From Hyphomonadaceae bacterium (GTDB taxonomy: Bacteria > Pseudomonadota > Alphaproteobacteria > Caulobacterales > Hyphomonadaceae): DNA of 64,000 nucleotides. Below the pieces are notes generated by a model that saw only the letters and a program-made list of their open reading frames with translations, was not told the DNA's origin and made no database searches. Below, piece after piece: positions 35,641 through 43,705 of the stretch. Where the stretch lies: the NCBI GenBank assembly GCA_024743315.1, contig JANSWU010000004.1, forward strand, positions 186,001 through 250,000, given 5' to 3'. The translations under genes and the position numbers were made by a program. Each line of letters begins with the position of its first letter. Positions within the stretch are counted from its first letter, which is position 1.

Positions 35641-36108
35641 TCAGCCTAGGCCATCCACTGCATTTCGTTCCGCATCGAGGAATTCGCGCAACGCTTGAAG
35701 CGTTGGGAGTATTTTCGTGAGCTGCGAGATGTCCTGACCTTGCAAGACAATCTCGGCCAGAGGCGCCATGGCATCGATCCCGCGTTGCCGCGCGGCGCGC
35801 CCGGCCTTTGTAATCGTGATAATTTTTCGCCGGCGATCTTCTTCGCTGCCGATAATCTCGACATAGCCCTTGCGCTCAAGCTTGCCGAGGATCGCGGTCA
35901 TGGACGGCTTGGTCATCTGAAAGGCTTTGGCCAGGTAAGACGGCGTCTTGCCATCTCCTAGGCGGACAAAATGATTGAGCACGCCGAATTCAGACGGGTT
36001 GAGGTCTGGCGCCAGCACTTTTGTGAATCGCGCCGTACTCAGCTGGTTGATGATCCCGATTTCATTGAACAGGGTGAAGACTATGCCAGCGGCTTGGGAA
36101 TCGCTCAT
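35641..36108 (-). CDS. MarR-family transcriptional regulator
   Basis: A 155-residue winged-helix regulator. The recognition region is TPSYLAKAFQMTKPSMTAIL and the wing is SEEDRRRKIITITKAGR, both classic MarR. The ATG at 36108 overlaps the TGA of the nitroreductase gene (ATGA), which fixes this start over the track's TTG at 36144 and shows cotranscription. It probably represses the operon through a perfect inverted repeat at 37281-37296. The ligand is unknown. Confidence 0.93.
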   Translation of the reverse strand: MSDSQAAGIVFTLFNEIGIINQLSTARFTKVLAPDLNPSEFGVLNHFVRLGDGKTPSYLAKAFQMTKPSMTAILGKLERKGYVEIIGSEEDRRRKIITITKAGRAARQRGIDAMAPLAEIVLQGQDISQLTKILPTLQALREFLDAERNAVDGLG

Positions 36109-37262
36109 GCGTTGGAGCTTATCAGCTTGCTCTCGACCGGCCAACGCGGGCTAGCGGCGGGAAATTTGGTGTAACCAACACGGCCCAACATATGCAGGAC
36201 GCCATTCGGTTGGACATTCAGTTCGGCGCGGATTGCCTCATAAGGCTCGGCCATTTCCGGAAACTCCTGAAGGATCTGACTGAGCGGATGCACGCACAGG
36301 CCAATCTGTTGCGCGGCCAGATTCATCCGCACCCAGGCGCGCCCCGCTTGCAATTGACTGAGCCGCGAATTTTCCTCCGCCTTGACCCAGACAAAACCCT
36401 GCGCCGAGTGGATGATCGGATGATACATTTTCAGCCCTTCATTATAAGCCGTGCTACCAGGCGTATCGAGTCCCTCAGGGGTGACAATTCCGGTCATCTT
36501 GAACAGCCCCATCGGGATCCCGCCCATATCAATCCCGTCCGGATTATCGACGACGGCGCGATTGCCAATCCGCATGAGGTCAACGCTTTCACGGCGGGTC
36601 AGATCGGTTGCCATCTCGATCTGAAAGCCTTGCCAGGCGAGCTCGATGATTCGGGTGCGCTGCGCGGCTTCAAGGGTTCCGCCAATCTCCAAGTCGCCCT
36701 GCCCACCTGCAATCACGGTCTCTAAAGCGCTAGACGCGACGGGTTGCTCGGTATCGTAGGGCTCCTTGGTTGACCGGCGCGCGAGCACACTTTGGAAAAG
36801 CGGATCTTTAGGCGCGGTTTCGGAGCGTTCGAAGCGAACTTGTGCGATGCGATTACCGTTCAAGCGAGGCGAGGGTTGGCCGTCCGGAAACGGCGTCACG
36901 GTCGCGACATATCCGCGTTCAGCGGCCGCCATGACGAGCAATTCGAGCAGGCAACCGAAGCCAATCGTGATTTGGCGATCAAACGGGTCAGTATGCGGCA
37001 ACCGGCGCTCAAGATCGACATAGACATCAATTCGATCGTCGCCGACCAGGTCAAATTGCCAAGGCTGACGATTATGTGGATTAGGAGCCAGAATGGCATA
37101 GGCCAGAGCGTCAATTCGCGCATCGCCGAAACTCTCGCCGGCTTGCTGCCAGGGCGCGCGCGCTTTTGACAGGCCGGGCCCATGGGCCACGCCAACCACA
37201 CTTGCACCGCCCACCAAAGCCGTCGCTCCGCCGGTTATCAACAAGGTTCGCCGTGTCAGCAT
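36105..37262 (-). CDS. Tat-exported nitroreductase-family (Acg-like) oxidoreductase
   Basis: A 385-residue flavin-type reductase with a twin-arginine signal (MLTRRTLLITGGATALVGG). Motifs of the Acg/nitroreductase group include AILAPNPHNRQPWQFDLV and the mid-protein LARRSTKEPYD. The C-terminal region (AGRAWVRMNLAAQQIGLCVH) completes the FMN site. Probably a periplasmic FMN enzyme, with its substrate unknown. First gene of a two-gene operon with the MarR regulator. A MarR-type inverted repeat sits 18 bases upstream of the start. Confidence 0.9.
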   Translation of the reverse strand: MLTRRTLLITGGATALVGGASVVGVAHGPGLSKARAPWQQAGESFGDARIDALAYAILAPNPHNRQPWQFDLVGDDRIDVYVDLERRLPHTDPFDRQITIGFGCLLELLVMAAAERGYVATVTPFPDGQPSPRLNGNRIAQVRFERSETAPKDPLFQSVLARRSTKEPYDTEQPVASSALETVIAGGQGDLEIGGTLEAAQRTRIIELAWQGFQIEMATDLTRRESVDLMRIGNRAVVDNPDGIDMGGIPMGLFKMTGIVTPEGLDTPGSTAYNEGLKMYHPIIHSAQGFVWVKAEENSRLSQLQAGRAWVRMNLAAQQIGLCVHPLSQILQEFPEMAEPYEAIRAELNVQPNGVLHMLGRVGYTKFPAASPRWPVESKLISSNA

Positions 37263-37280
37263 GATCAGTCTCCATAATTG

Positions 37281-37296
37281 TTAGTTATCAAACTAA
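37281..37296. promoter_or_regulatory. Probable MarR operator
   Basis: TTAGTT-ATCA-AACTAA is a perfect 6-bp-arm inverted repeat in an AT-rich stretch between the nitroreductase/marR operon and the rest of the gap. Its size and placement fit a MarR dimer site overlapping the operon promoter. Confidence 0.6.
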
Positions 37297-37391
37297 TTAT
37301 TATTCCCAGCATGTCAAGCCGTGATCGTGACATTGGAGTCACACTGGAGCGCAGTTCGAAATTTTGGAGGATGATTCCTGCAGGGCCGGGT

Positions 37392-37420
37392 TTGACAGCG
37401 GGCGCCACGCTTTTTACCCA
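37392..37420 (+). promoter_or_regulatory. Candidate promoter of the orphan small RNA
   Basis: TTGACA at 37392-37397, a 17-base spacer and a weak -10 (TACCCA, 37415-37420). It would start transcription near 37427, just ahead of a folded segment that ends at a perfect terminator. Confidence 0.45.
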
Positions 37421-37426
37421 AGAGTT

Positions 37427-37525
37427 CAAATCCCAATACGCCCCAGGTCCACGGTCACACTTGACCGGATGGGGGCGTCTCGGGGGAGACCGGGGTCCTG
37501 TTCGCGCAGGACCCCGTCGCTTTTT
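37427..37525 (+). ncRNA. Candidate structured small RNA
   Basis: No protein gene lies on the plus strand here, yet the segment ends in a textbook terminator. Before it, ACGCCCC (37438-37444) pairs with GGGGCGT (37472-37478) around an inner perfect hairpin CGGTCA-CACT-TGACCG (37452-37467). GTCTC-GGGG-GAGAC (37477-37490) is a further hairpin competing for two bases. About 100 nt of near-continuous pairing suggests a trans-acting RNA. It lacks the SRP RNA apical motif and the T-stem/T-loop pairing of tRNA or tmRNA, and I recognise no known family. Confidence 0.6.
37491..37525 (+). terminator. Rho-independent terminator without an upstream protein gene
   Basis: CGGGGTCCTG-TTCGCG-CAGGACCCCG is a perfect 10-bp stem followed by TCGC and five T. 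The T-run is only on the plus-strand side, so it terminates plus-strand transcription, opposite to both flanking genes. Confidence 0.85.
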
Positions 37526-38238
37526 CAGGGGGAAGGATTCGTCACGAATACCGGTTCGGAAAGCGGCCAGGCCAACGCACCATTTGTACGATCGCAGCCG
37601 ATGCGAACCACTTCAACTTCGGATTCGACGATTGGTCCCGCGGGCTCTCGTCCGCACCCTTCGAGCAGGGCTCTAAACTCCTGCTCATAAGTTACCAGGT
37701 ATCCCGCAGCGACCCGCTCGACTTGCAGGTCGCCCGTATCGAAGACTTTGGTTCCACGTGTGGCGGGTCGCGCCTCCAGGACAGCAGCATCAAAACCGCC
37801 GGGGGGAAACCCCTCCTCGACCACGCGCAGCGCATCCGCCTGTTCATAGGCTTTGTTCAAGGCGAATACGACGTCCTCGATCCCTGGTGGTCCGACCGCC
37901 ATCAGCGGCACATCCCGCCCGGCCCGCCACGAGGCATTGCGCGTATCGTCCAGACCTTCCAGGTCCGCAGCGTGCAGGGAGAACACCATAACCGCATCGA
38001 GCTGTCGCAAGTCCGATTCCGAAAGCCCGCCGACAAGTCCTCCCGGGGCGCCGAACAGGATGCGCTTCCCGCCGGCGATAACTAAAGCGCAAGGTCGATT
38101 ATTGGTCAGGCCTGGGCACGGTAAAAGCGCGAACGCGTCTGGCGCCACCTCGATTCGTTCGGCAGGAGGTGCGGCCGCATCCGGCGCGCACGCGGTGAGG
38201 CACCCAAGGAGAAGGCTCGTGATCCAGCGCATATCCAA
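37525..38238 (-). CDS. Lipoprotein with degenerate metallo-beta-lactamase (RNase Z-like) fold
   Basis: A 237-residue lipoprotein (LLLGCLTACAPD). The segment LRQLDAVMVFSLHAADLEGL followed by DDTRNASWRAGRDVPLMAVG, then PPGIEDVVFALNKAYEQADALR, follows RNase Z/arylsulfatase-type MBL proteins closely. There the motif should be xTHxHxDHxxGL; here it is SLHAADLEGL, so the zinc-binding HxHxDH is gone. Probably not a hydrolase; perhaps a binding protein. Cys residues elsewhere may form disulfides. Monocistronic between FAH and the small RNA terminator. Confidence 0.75.
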   Translation of the reverse strand: MDMRWITSLLLGCLTACAPDAAAPPAERIEVAPDAFALLPCPGLTNNRPCALVIAGGKRILFGAPGGLVGGLSESDLRQLDAVMVFSLHAADLEGLDDTRNASWRAGRDVPLMAVGPPGIEDVVFALNKAYEQADALRVVEEGFPPGGFDAAVLEARPATRGTKVFDTGDLQVERVAAGYLVTYEQEFRALLEGCGREPAGPIVESEVEVVRIGCDRTNGALAWPLSEPVFVTNPSP

Positions 38239-38255
38239 GGCAATACTCAGACTCG

Positions 38256-39110
38256 CTATCCGAGCACAGTTGCTTTTTGCTCCGCGACAATCTCGTTCTC
38301 GATATAGCCCAGGCCCGAGACCTCGATACGCACCCGGTCACCCGCTTTCAGCCATTTTGGCGGTTCAAAGCCCGCCCCGACTCCTGCCGGTGTTCCCGTG
38401 AAAATGACATCGCCGGGCTCCAGCGTGAAAGCTGCGGTCAGATGGGCGATTTGTTGGGAAATCGAGAAGATCATATCCCGAGCATGGCCGCATTGGCGCA
38501 GCTCGCCATTGACATGTGATGTTACCTCAAGCGCCCCGAAGTCTTCAATCTCATCCGGTGTGACCAGGACGGGCCCGAATGGCGCATGCGTGTCAAACCC
38601 TTTGCCCATGATCATGGTCTGACTGGCGCGCTGCCAATCACGCACGGAATAGTCACATCCGCAGCAATAGCCGGCGATCAATTCATGCGCCCGCGATTCT
38701 GGAACATGCCGACCGCGTTTGCCGATGATGGCGACAATCTCCGCCTCATAATCGAGTTGTTCAGACACGGCGGGCAAATGTACCGGCGCAAATGGGCCAT
38801 TGGCCGCGGTCGCCTGCTTGTTGAACCATTTCTGTACGCTTGGCGCCGTGTTCTTGATGAAGGACACAGACTCCTTGACGTGGGCAGCATAGTTCAAGCC
38901 GATCCCGAGAATCTTCCGAGGTCGCAGAATGGGTTGGACAAAGCTCGCCTCTGACACAGGGATTTCCCCTGCCTCTCCCGCCCGCATTGTGGCCGTCTCC
39001 AAGTCTGGAAGAAGCTCACTCACGTCATGCGCGTGGGTCAACTGAATCGTTTCGCCAGCAACTAATCCCGCATGCGTCTGGCCATCTTTATTTACATTCC
39101 CCCATCTCAT
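38256..39110 (-). CDS. Fumarylacetoacetate hydrolase-family protein
   Basis: A 284-residue FAH-fold enzyme. PRKILGIGLNYAAHVKES is the entry motif. The metal ligands appear in LDYEAEIVAIIGKRGRHV (Glu-x-Glu) and CCGCDYSVRDWQ (Asp), and the closing FTGTPAGVGAGFEPPKWLK is standard. Such enzymes include acylpyruvases, oxaloacetate decarboxylases and 2-keto-3-deoxy acid hydrolases; the exact reaction is not decidable. Same strand as the upstream lipoprotein-type gene but with its own start. Confidence 0.92.
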   Translation of the reverse strand: MRWGNVNKDGQTHAGLVAGETIQLTHAHDVSELLPDLETATMRAGEAGEIPVSEASFVQPILRPRKILGIGLNYAAHVKESVSFIKNTAPSVQKWFNKQATAANGPFAPVHLPAVSEQLDYEAEIVAIIGKRGRHVPESRAHELIAGYCCGCDYSVRDWQRASQTMIMGKGFDTHAPFGPVLVTPDEIEDFGALEVTSHVNGELRQCGHARDMIFSISQQIAHLTAAFTLEPGDVIFTGTPAGVGAGFEPPKWLKAGDRVRIEVSGLGYIENEIVAEQKATVLG

Positions 39111-39239
39111 TTGCGTGTGACCTCTTCGCTACGATTGACTGAAACCGGACATTTTCTCTGAGAGTTTCAATTGAAGGCTTTGCATCGGACGTCTAGTCCT
39201 TCGACCTTCATTGGTGGGACAATAGAAAGTAGAGTGACC

Positions 39240-40904
39240 ATGGCACAAGGCCTCCGCGCCCAGGAAAGCACGCTTGCAGACCTTCTTTGCAATGGCATGG
39301 AAATGGCGATGCCGCCTTACCAGCGCAGCTATTCGTGGGAAGTCGCAGAAGCACAGGCGCTATTGTCTGACTTGCGCGATGCCAGCGATAGCGGTGAGAG
39401 CCACTTTATCGGCGCGATCGTTTTGGTCAGAGAGACGTCTGGCCGGTTTTTGATCGTCGATGGGCAACAGCGCCTTACGACCCTCACTATTTTGCTTTCG
39501 GTCTTGCGCGACACGGAAACGGATCCCGAGCGTAAAGCTGAAATCCATGCCCTGATCGCTGATCAGGATGGTCCCAATGGCCCCGCCTGGCGGATTTCTC
39601 TGAATCATATTGACGGCCCGTACTTGCGTGAAGCGATCCAGACACATGGCGCCGCGCTGAAGCGCGAGGTCGAGCCGAACGATTCAGAGAGCCAGCGCCG
39701 CATGACGCGCAATCTTGAAAGCTATATCAAGTCGGTGCGAGCCATGTCGCCGGAAGCGCAGCGCGAATTGGCCGAAACAATTAAGAACCGTATCCTCCTG
39801 GTCCGGGTCGTGGTCGAAGATTGGGATGGCGGCTATAATGTGTTCCGGGTCCTGAACACCCGCGGCAAGGCGCCGAACACGCACGATATCATTAAAACTG
39901 ATCTGTTAGAAAATGCCCATCTGACACCGGAAGAGGCGGACGCGTTTTCGCGCGAATGGTCCGAGCATGAGTCGCGTTTGAGCGGATCCGGCTTTGATGA
40001 CCTGCTCAATCAGATCAGCACCCTGTATGCGCGGAAGACCAAGAAAGGTGCCAGCGAGTTTCGCAAAGCGGTGATCAATCGCTCGTCTGGCGGCACGCGT
40101 GAATTCCTGAGCCGCGAATTGCCCGCTTATGTGGATGCCTACGTTACCATTTCTACCGGGAAAGGCGAGTTCGGCGCTCTGACCGCGCAGGTCACACAAT
40201 GCCTGAATCATCTGCGCTTGATCGATCACCAGCTATGGCGCGCCCCGGCCCTGAAATTCCTGGTCAATTCCAATGGCAGCCCGGAGACAGCGTATAGATT
40301 CTTCAAGAGCCTCGAGCGCTTTGCCTATGCGGCGATGATGGCCATTACTGAACAGCGCAGCCGACAAAGACGGTATCAGAAAATTGCTGACAATGCCGAC
40401 AATCCGCGCGTCCTCTTATCTGAAAGCGGTCCACTTGCTTTGTCGCGCGACGAGCGCCGTGAAGTGTCCAATCGCTTGCGCAGCCGGTTTGGGGCCTTTG
40501 CACAACGCCGCGCCATCGCACTTCGCATGAATGCAGAGATCGAAGGTGGGGCGGCGCTCGGTCCCGACGACGGGGCAACGGTCGAGCATGTTCTACCAAA
40601 GAATCTTCCGAATGAATCACCGTGGCATCATGCGTGGCCGAACACAGCTGTGCATCGCGATCTGGTGGATACGCTCGGCAATTTCGCCCTGCTGTCTCAA
40701 GCGACCAACCAGAAAGCCGACAATCTCTCCTTTGAGGAAAAGCGCGCCCTGTACTTTGCCAACGGCGCTCCGGAATTCGCGCTGACGCGAGACATTCAAG
40801 AAAAAGTGGCGTGGACACCTGAGGTCACGCGAAAGCGGACCGAACATCTCGCAGCCATAATGGAACACGCGTGGCAGCTCGATCGCGGCATGATCAGGTT
40901 TTAA
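39240..40904 (+). CDS. GmrSD-like type IV restriction enzyme (DUF262 + DUF1524)
   Basis: A 554-residue single-chain protein. The N-terminal DUF262 domain has MAMPPYQRSYSW and the nucleotide-binding-like FLIVDGQQRLTTLTIL, plus VFRVLNTRGKAPNTHDIIKT. The C-terminal DUF1524 HNH-type nuclease domain has ATVEHVLPKNLPNES and DTLGNFALLSQATNQKADN. Fused GmrSD enzymes cleave modified (glucosylated or hydroxymethylated) phage DNA. It is a lone gene with no methyltransferase or integrase nearby. The track uses a TTG at 39171; ATG 39240 is preferred. Confidence 0.9.
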   Translation: MAQGLRAQESTLADLLCNGMEMAMPPYQRSYSWEVAEAQALLSDLRDASDSGESHFIGAIVLVRETSGRFLIVDGQQRLTTLTILLSVLRDTETDPERKAEIHALIADQDGPNGPAWRISLNHIDGPYLREAIQTHGAALKREVEPNDSESQRRMTRNLESYIKSVRAMSPEAQRELAETIKNRILLVRVVVEDWDGGYNVFRVLNTRGKAPNTHDIIKTDLLENAHLTPEEADAFSREWSEHESRLSGSGFDDLLNQISTLYARKTKKGASEFRKAVINRSSGGTREFLSRELPAYVDAYVTISTGKGEFGALTAQVTQCLNHLRLIDHQLWRAPALKFLVNSNGSPETAYRFFKSLERFAYAAMMAITEQRSRQRRYQKIADNADNPRVLLSESGPLALSRDERREVSNRLRSRFGAFAQRRAIALRMNAEIEGGAALGPDDGATVEHVLPKNLPNESPWHHAWPNTAVHRDLVDTLGNFALLSQATNQKADNLSFEEKRALYFANGAPEFALTRDIQEKVAWTPEVTRKRTEHLAAIMEHAWQLDRGMIRF

Positions 40905-40923
40905 AGTCGAACGCCGTTTCGCG

Positions 40924-41541
40924 TCAGGACAAAGACTCGGCAGTCTTGCGATCAGCGGCATAAGTCGCAAGCTTGTCCGCCGCTTCACGGGCGCGGTCTA
41001 TACTCGCATCAAGCTCGACTAAGGCGTAAGACGCGGTGTTGACATTATCCATGTCGAGTTCAGCCAGAGTGTCGATAAAAGTCCGACGCGCTTTCTTGGC
41101 CGTGACCAAGGCACTTTCATAACTGACCAAATCTGCGCGCAGCGATTTAGCCGTCAACTCGGCCTCGAACAATTTGTCGACTTCCATTGTTGCGACATCA
41201 AGCCCATGGGCAGCGCCTTCAATATCGGTCCGGATCAGCTCAGCTTGATCCGATGGCGTGGCGGCGCTTTTTTGCAGCTCTTGCACATATGGATTGATCG
41301 GTGCGGTCTCGTCATCGCCAGCGCCGTCCATCAGCACGCGCGCAAATCCAAGGAGGCCAGAGCTTTTCGCCACCCATTTTTTGCGCTCCGCCATGTCTGT
41401 ATAAGCGTCGGAGACTTTTCGCAGGCTCGATTCTTTTGAACTCAGATTGGTTTCAACCATGGCTTCACTCGCAACCATGGAGACGGTTGCGCACCCGCCG
41501 AGGCTGGACGCCAAAAGGACCGCTGCAAATACACTACGCAT
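40924..41541 (-). CDS. Uncharacterised helical lipoprotein
   Basis: A 205-residue protein with a lipobox (LASSLGGCATVS). The mature part is almost wholly helical with charged heptads (ELIRTDIEGAAHGLDVATME, VELDASIDRAREAADKLATY), suggesting a periplasmic coiled-coil. I do not recognise a family. Convergent with the GmrSD-like gene, with a 19-base gap. Confidence 0.72.
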   Translation of the reverse strand: MRSVFAAVLLASSLGGCATVSMVASEAMVETNLSSKESSLRKVSDAYTDMAERKKWVAKSSGLLGFARVLMDGAGDDETAPINPYVQELQKSAATPSDQAELIRTDIEGAAHGLDVATMEVDKLFEAELTAKSLRADLVSYESALVTAKKARRTFIDTLAELDMDNVNTASYALVELDASIDRAREAADKLATYAADRKTAESLS

Positions 41542-41671
41542 AAAGGCTTCTCACCTGCCGAATATCAACCCTCACCTGCATTATCACATACAGATGAGAA
41601 AAACGCCGTCCATACCCTTTATTCAGATGTTAACAGCCGATAGGTGAAGAGGTCGTGAACAAAGGCAAAAA

Positions 41672-42628
41672 ATGCTTAAACTTTACCCACCTATAGAAGC
41701 GCGGCGCTCAGGTTTTCTTAGAGTCAGCGATCTCCATGAAATATACTGGGAAGAATCAGGCAATCCGAACGGATTACCGGTGATTGGAATTCATGGCGGC
41801 CCGGGCGGCGGATCAAGTCCGGAAATGCGCCGGTTTTTCGATCCAACCGTGTATCGGATCATCCTGATCGATCAGCGAGGCTGCGGAAAGTCGACCCCGC
41901 ATTCGGAGCTCGAAGAGAACACGACCTGGACCCTGGTCAGCGACATGGAGGCTGTGCGCGAGCATCTCGGCATTGAAAAGTGGGTACTGTTTGGCGGGTC
42001 CTGGGGTTCGACCCTCGCCCTCTCTTATGCGGTTACGCACACTGAACGCGTCTTCGGACTGATCCTGCGCGGCATCTTCCTTTTGACCGAAGCCGAGATC
42101 CGATGGTTCTATCAAGAAGGGGCCAGCCGCCTTTTCCCAGATGCCTATGACCGATATGTCGCCCCGATCCCGGAAAGCGAGCGCGGCGCCCTCTTGCAGG
42201 CCTTTCATAAACGTCTCACCGGCGACGATCGCGACGCACGCCGCAAAGCGGCCAAGGCCTGGGCTTGCTGGGAAGGCGAAACGATCACAATCCAAGGCCC
42301 AACCAGCCGCCCAAAACGATTTGAAGAAGACGATTTTGCCGACGCGTTCGCACGGATTGAATGCCATTTCTTCGTCAATAAGGGCTTTTTCGAAAAGGAT
42401 GGCTGGCTGTTGGAACAGGCGACTACCAAACTCAAGGACGTTCCCGGAAAGATCGTCCATGGGCGTTATGACGTGGTCACACCGCTTTCCAGTGCCTGGG
42501 CCTTGAACAAAGCCTGGCCGCTTGCCGAGTTGGAAATTGTCACCAATGCCGGGCATTCCAGTCTCGAGCCTGGCATTGTCGATAAGCTGATCCGCGCAAC
42601 ACGGGAGTTTGGTCGCCGGTTCAGATAG
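41672..42628 (+). CDS. pip: Proline iminopeptidase (prolyl aminopeptidase)
   Basis: A 318-residue alpha/beta hydrolase that releases N-terminal proline. The oxyanion motif is HGGPGGGSSPEMRRFFDP. DQRGCGKSTPH is the family signature and the nucleophile is Ser110 in FGGSWGSTLALSYA. The acid and base are in HGRYDVVTP and NAGHSS. Length and order match the S33 family. Monocistronic; ATG 41672. Confidence 0.96.
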   Translation: MLKLYPPIEARRSGFLRVSDLHEIYWEESGNPNGLPVIGIHGGPGGGSSPEMRRFFDPTVYRIILIDQRGCGKSTPHSELEENTTWTLVSDMEAVREHLGIEKWVLFGGSWGSTLALSYAVTHTERVFGLILRGIFLLTEAEIRWFYQEGASRLFPDAYDRYVAPIPESERGALLQAFHKRLTGDDRDARRKAAKAWACWEGETITIQGPTSRPKRFEEDDFADAFARIECHFFVNKGFFEKDGWLLEQATTKLKDVPGKIVHGRYDVVTPLSSAWALNKAWPLAELEIVTNAGHSSLEPGIVDKLIRATREFGRRFR

Positions 42629-42759
42629 CCAGGCTTACACGCTGACGTTGTGCGCTATCGATAAAATTGTCTCAGACTATCAAAGCCATACGAATTTTAT
42701 ATTCGCCTTATTGGTGTGTCGCTCCACCTCACGAGGGTCAAACTTGGGAGTGACATTCA

Positions 42760-43629
42760 ATGAAAAAACTATTGCTCGCCGCAGCAGCGGGGACTGTTCT
42801 TGCGGCCTGTGTCAACACTACGACCACTGAAGTCGCCGAAGAAGACGCCGAAACCGTGGTCGTCGAAGTCGAAGAGACCGTCGAAGAAGTGGTGGAAGAA
42901 GTTCAAGCCTCAGCGCCAGAGCTTTGCCTCGATGCCGGCCCACAGACGCCGCGCGATATTTCAAGCACAATCGGCCTGAACACCGTGACCTTCCCGAAGG
43001 CACCGCCATCGACCTCCATGAACCTGTGCAACATTCACACACACACCAATGCCGAACATAAAGGCCCAGGCTTCAGCGTCTTCGTCGATGCCACGGACAA
43101 TGGCGGCTATGCGTGTAACGAAACCGCTGATCTGACCGAAGCGGAACTAATGCCATCTGAAGGCGCTTATAAAGGCGTCGTGCCGGGCCAGACCATTGAG
43201 GTCCATTGGGTCCACACAACCTGTGATGCCACCCCTGGCGAAGGTCTGGGCGCATGTGTGCCCGAGGGCTGCACCGACCCGCTCCTGCGCGTTGAGGCGC
43301 AGACTTTCCTCGTCGTGAATGATGAGAACGCACTCGACTTCACGGTCATGGCCGACGTGATCGAGGAAAAAGGCGGCTTCTATCAGGCCGGCATGATCCC
43401 ATCTGATACCGGCACGCCGGTGACCTTCCCGGGCTCAACCACTGGACCGAGCTATACGCAAGCGGTTTGCTCGCCAGCACAGGTGACCTGGAATGTGCGC
43501 CCAATGTGCGCCAAGCTGGACATCAACTCGCTCCACGCTTGGGCCGAAGGCAATGTCTTCAACGAGACCGAGTCGCACGGTGTACGCCAGCTGGTCACAG
43601 CTCCTGAGCTGCTGTCGCCGATCCAGTAA
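42760..43629 (+). CDS. Delta-class carbonic anhydrase-like lipoprotein
   Basis: A 289-residue lipoprotein (GTVLAACVNT) with a Glu/Val-rich low-complexity linker (about 25-50). The catalytic-type core follows: MNLCNIHTHTNAEHKGPGFS and TIEVHWVHTTCD. This arrangement of zinc histidines matches the delta-class enzymes first described in marine diatoms and dinoflagellates. Six or more conserved cysteines suggest disulfides in the periplasm. Likely interconverts CO2 and bicarbonate at the cell surface. The assignment rests on motif recall; zinc binding is unverified. Confidence 0.8.
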   Translation: MKKLLLAAAAGTVLAACVNTTTTEVAEEDAETVVVEVEETVEEVVEEVQASAPELCLDAGPQTPRDISSTIGLNTVTFPKAPPSTSMNLCNIHTHTNAEHKGPGFSVFVDATDNGGYACNETADLTEAELMPSEGAYKGVVPGQTIEVHWVHTTCDATPGEGLGACVPEGCTDPLLRVEAQTFLVVNDENALDFTVMADVIEEKGGFYQAGMIPSDTGTPVTFPGSTTGPSYTQAVCSPAQVTWNVRPMCAKLDINSLHAWAEGNVFNETESHGVRQLVTAPELLSPIQ

Positions 43630-43653
43630 ACGCGATACCGTTGCCAAAAAAGA

Positions 43654-43684
43654 AAACCCCGCCTCACAACGAGGCGGGGTTTTT
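43654..43684. terminator. Bidirectional rho-independent terminator
   Basis: AAACCCCGCCTC-ACAAC-GAGGCGGGGTTT with a T-run on the plus side and an A-run on the other side. It serves both the carbonic anhydrase and the convergent transporter gene. Confidence 0.9.
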
Positions 43685-43705
43685 GTTTCGCGAAGCTTAG
43701 TCGCC

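Noticed and set aside
37421-37445. tRNA-like TTCAAAT loop
   Set aside because: The flanking bases do not pair as a T-stem and no acceptor or anticodon arm can be drawn. The segment fits the separate structured RNA better.
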